In this document: piece by piece, positions 57,332 to 58,324 of the stretch | How positions within the stretch are numbered: position 1 is the stretch's first letter | How the letters are laid out: every line of letters begins with the position of its first letter | Notes under the pieces: model-generated | Databases searched by the model: none | Seen by the model: the letters and a program-made list of their open reading frames with translations, nothing else | Told to the model about the DNA's origin: nothing | Source of the DNA: Allobosea sp. Root381 | Lineage (GTDB): Bacteria; Pseudomonadota; Alphaproteobacteria; Rhizobiales; Beijerinckiaceae | Assembly (NCBI RefSeq): GCF_001429395.1 | Contig: NZ_LMJT01000021.1 | Location: 1 to 58,324, forward strand | Reading direction: 5' to 3' | Length of the DNA: 58,324 nt | Position numbers and translations under genes: made by a program

Positions 57332-58318
57332 TCAGTGGCTGTTCTGCTCGCCTCTCAGCGCGACTCGCGCCTGCGCCACCTTGCGGCTCTTGCCGATCGC
57401 GCCGCGGGAATAGCGCGCCGTGGTCGTCGCCTGGGCGTGGCCGACAGATCCGCGGATCGTGTCGAGATCGGCGCCGGCATCCTCGGCCTCGGTGATCGCG
57501 CCGGCGCGCGCATCGGTGTTCCAGACGCTGTCGGGAATGCCGGCCTCGCGCGCGATCACGCGCCAGTCCCGGGCATAGGCGAACTCGGCATAGGGGCGGC
57601 CTGCCGTCTCGTCGATGATCAGCCCGCCGATGCGTCGCTCGGCCGGGATCTGCGCGAGCAGCGACATGACGAGCGGGAACTCCTTCAGGTCGTGCGAGAC
57701 CAGCGAGCCCGTCTTCGTCGTCTCCTTCGAGATGACCAGGTCGCGGCCGAGATCGGCCCAGGTCAGGCCGTTGGCCCAGCGGCGCCAGCCCTTGCCGCGC
57801 CGGCCACGCAGGACGATGCCGGTCGGCTCCTCACCAGCTGGCACCGGCAGCCATTCGCCGATCACATCCTTCTGGCGCATGCCGGATTCGAATTGGAGAG
57901 CGGTGCCCAGCGCAAGCGACATTCGGCCGGCGGCGAGCGCCTTCGGCAGGAATGCCTCGACGTGGGCGAGCTCGAGCTTGGAGCGCCGGCGGCGCGGACC
58001 CTTGAACTCGGTCGCGGTCAGGATGGTCAGCAGGCGGGTGCAGTGCTCGTGCGCGAGCTCGGCGGCGATGCCATAGCGCAGCATCTCGCGGATCATCTTC
58101 ATGATCTTGCAGGCACGGTCTATGCGCTCGGGCCCGCCCGGTTTCTTCGGCTGCTTGGCTGCGATCACATGGAATTCAGCCCTGCGCGCCCGCGCGGGTG
58201 AGCCGGTGCTGCGCAATCTGGCTGCAACGGGAGGGCGCTCGCCGACCGGCCGTGAGCAGCGTGTCATCGGTGATGCCGGGTTCTGGCATGTTCCGCTGAC
58301 CGGTCTCGTCGTCAACAC
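57332..58318 (-). CDS. tyrosine-type site-specific recombinase (phage/island integrase), 5' part uncertain
   Basis: The frame gives up to 328 aa. The C-terminal catalytic domain is clear: ALQFESGMRQKDVIGEW, then DARAGAITEAEDAGADLDTIRGSVGHAQATTTARYSRG, with the box-II Arg, the His and the final Tyr nucleophile. The N-terminal core-binding region is credible only from about residue 60 on (PGGPERIDRACKIMKMIREMLRYG). The first 45-50 codons have mixed codon use (AGA, GGA, ACA, TCA), and the plus strand codes better there. The gene may be 5'-truncated or frameshifted, or start further on; the frame reaches within six bases of the window edge. It lies 85 bp from tRNA-Gly. Confidence 0.8.
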   Translation of the reverse strand: MLTTRPVSGTCQNPASPMTRCSRPVGERPPVAARLRSTGSPARARRAEFHVIAAKQPKKPGGPERIDRACKIMKMIREMLRYGIAAELAHEHCTRLLTILTATEFKGPRRRRSKLELAHVEAFLPKALAAGRMSLALGTALQFESGMRQKDVIGEWLPVPAGEEPTGIVLRGRRGKGWRRWANGLTWADLGRDLVISKETTKTGSLVSHDLKEFPLVMSLLAQIPAERRIGGLIIDETAGRPYAEFAYARDWRVIAREAGIPDSVWNTDARAGAITEAEDAGADLDTIRGSVGHAQATTTARYSRGAIGKSRKVAQARVALRGEQNSH

Positions 58319-58324
58319 GCGCGA
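58122..58324 (+). CDS. possible partial CDS reading out of the window
   Basis: A plus-strand frame starts at an ATG at 58122 (or a TTG at 58155) and is open to the edge. The stretch ALRARAGEPVLRNLAATG followed by GREQRVIGDAGFWHVPLTG looks like real protein with GC-rich third positions, unlike the opposing start of the integrase frame. Function not recognised; a phage structural protein is one guess. It overlaps the integrase 5' region, so at most one of the two is right there. Confidence 0.3.
   Translation, partial: MRSGPPGFFGCLAAITWNSALRARAGEPVLRNLAATGGRSPTGREQRVIGDAGFWHVPLTGLVVNTR

Overview
The window is GC-rich chromosomal DNA from an alphaproteobacterium of the order Hyphomicrobiales (Rhizobiales). 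Bosea or a close relative is my best guess. The evidence is a C4-pathway 5-aminolevulinate synthase, a GcrA cell-cycle regulator, a DUF2336 protein, a double-length dCTP deaminase, and a long conserved RNA-biology gene block in the order typical of rhizobia. The genus is inferred from gene content and style only.

Layout. 1-25341 is almost all minus strand. It starts with a cut-off chemotaxis receptor at the edge. Then, in transcription order from right to left, come murJ, trpS, a universal stress protein, an NfuA-like protein, tsaB-rimI-plsC-miaB-phoH-ybeY-corC-lnt, an XRE regulator, metK-trmB, and rimP-nusA-ylxR-infB-rbfA-truB. This block matures tRNA and ribosomes and starts translation; a DUF2336 gene on the opposite strand interrupts it. 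25481-28972 is hslV, a membrane protein, an acetyltransferase and hslU, all joined by 4-base overlaps. 29113-32426 holds hemA with an FNR/FixK-like box upstream, then an allantoate-type amidohydrolase and a short-chain dehydrogenase.

32802-41890 is an exopolysaccharide module. It has a WecG-type glycosyltransferase, a DUF6492 protein, a flippase, an exported GH10 glycanase, a GumC/Wzc-like co-polymerase whose kinase site looks dead, and GT2 and GT4 glycosyltransferases. 41905-48970 holds an AbrB-type membrane protein, an EamA transporter, GMP reductase, and an amino-acid ABC transporter (aapJ, aapQ, aapM) with no ATPase gene next to it. 49052-56981 holds gcrA, divergent from argD-argF-hslO and a HAD hydrolase, then argE-apaG facing them and a dCTP deaminase. 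57173-58324 is a tRNA-Gly(CCC) gene followed by a tyrosine recombinase, which looks like the edge of an integrated element.

Non-coding signals are unusually clear. There are five dispersed palindromic repeats in three families, all bounded by CGTCRT / ATGACG-like ends. There are intrinsic terminators after metK, between aapM and gcrA, and in the rimP leader. A near-consensus promoter followed at once by a hairpin lies upstream of argD. Three GANTC (CcrM) sites fall within 26 bp upstream of gcrA, and a 20-bp perfect palindrome lies between the XRE gene and metK. I saw no CRISPR array, rRNA or insertion sequence.
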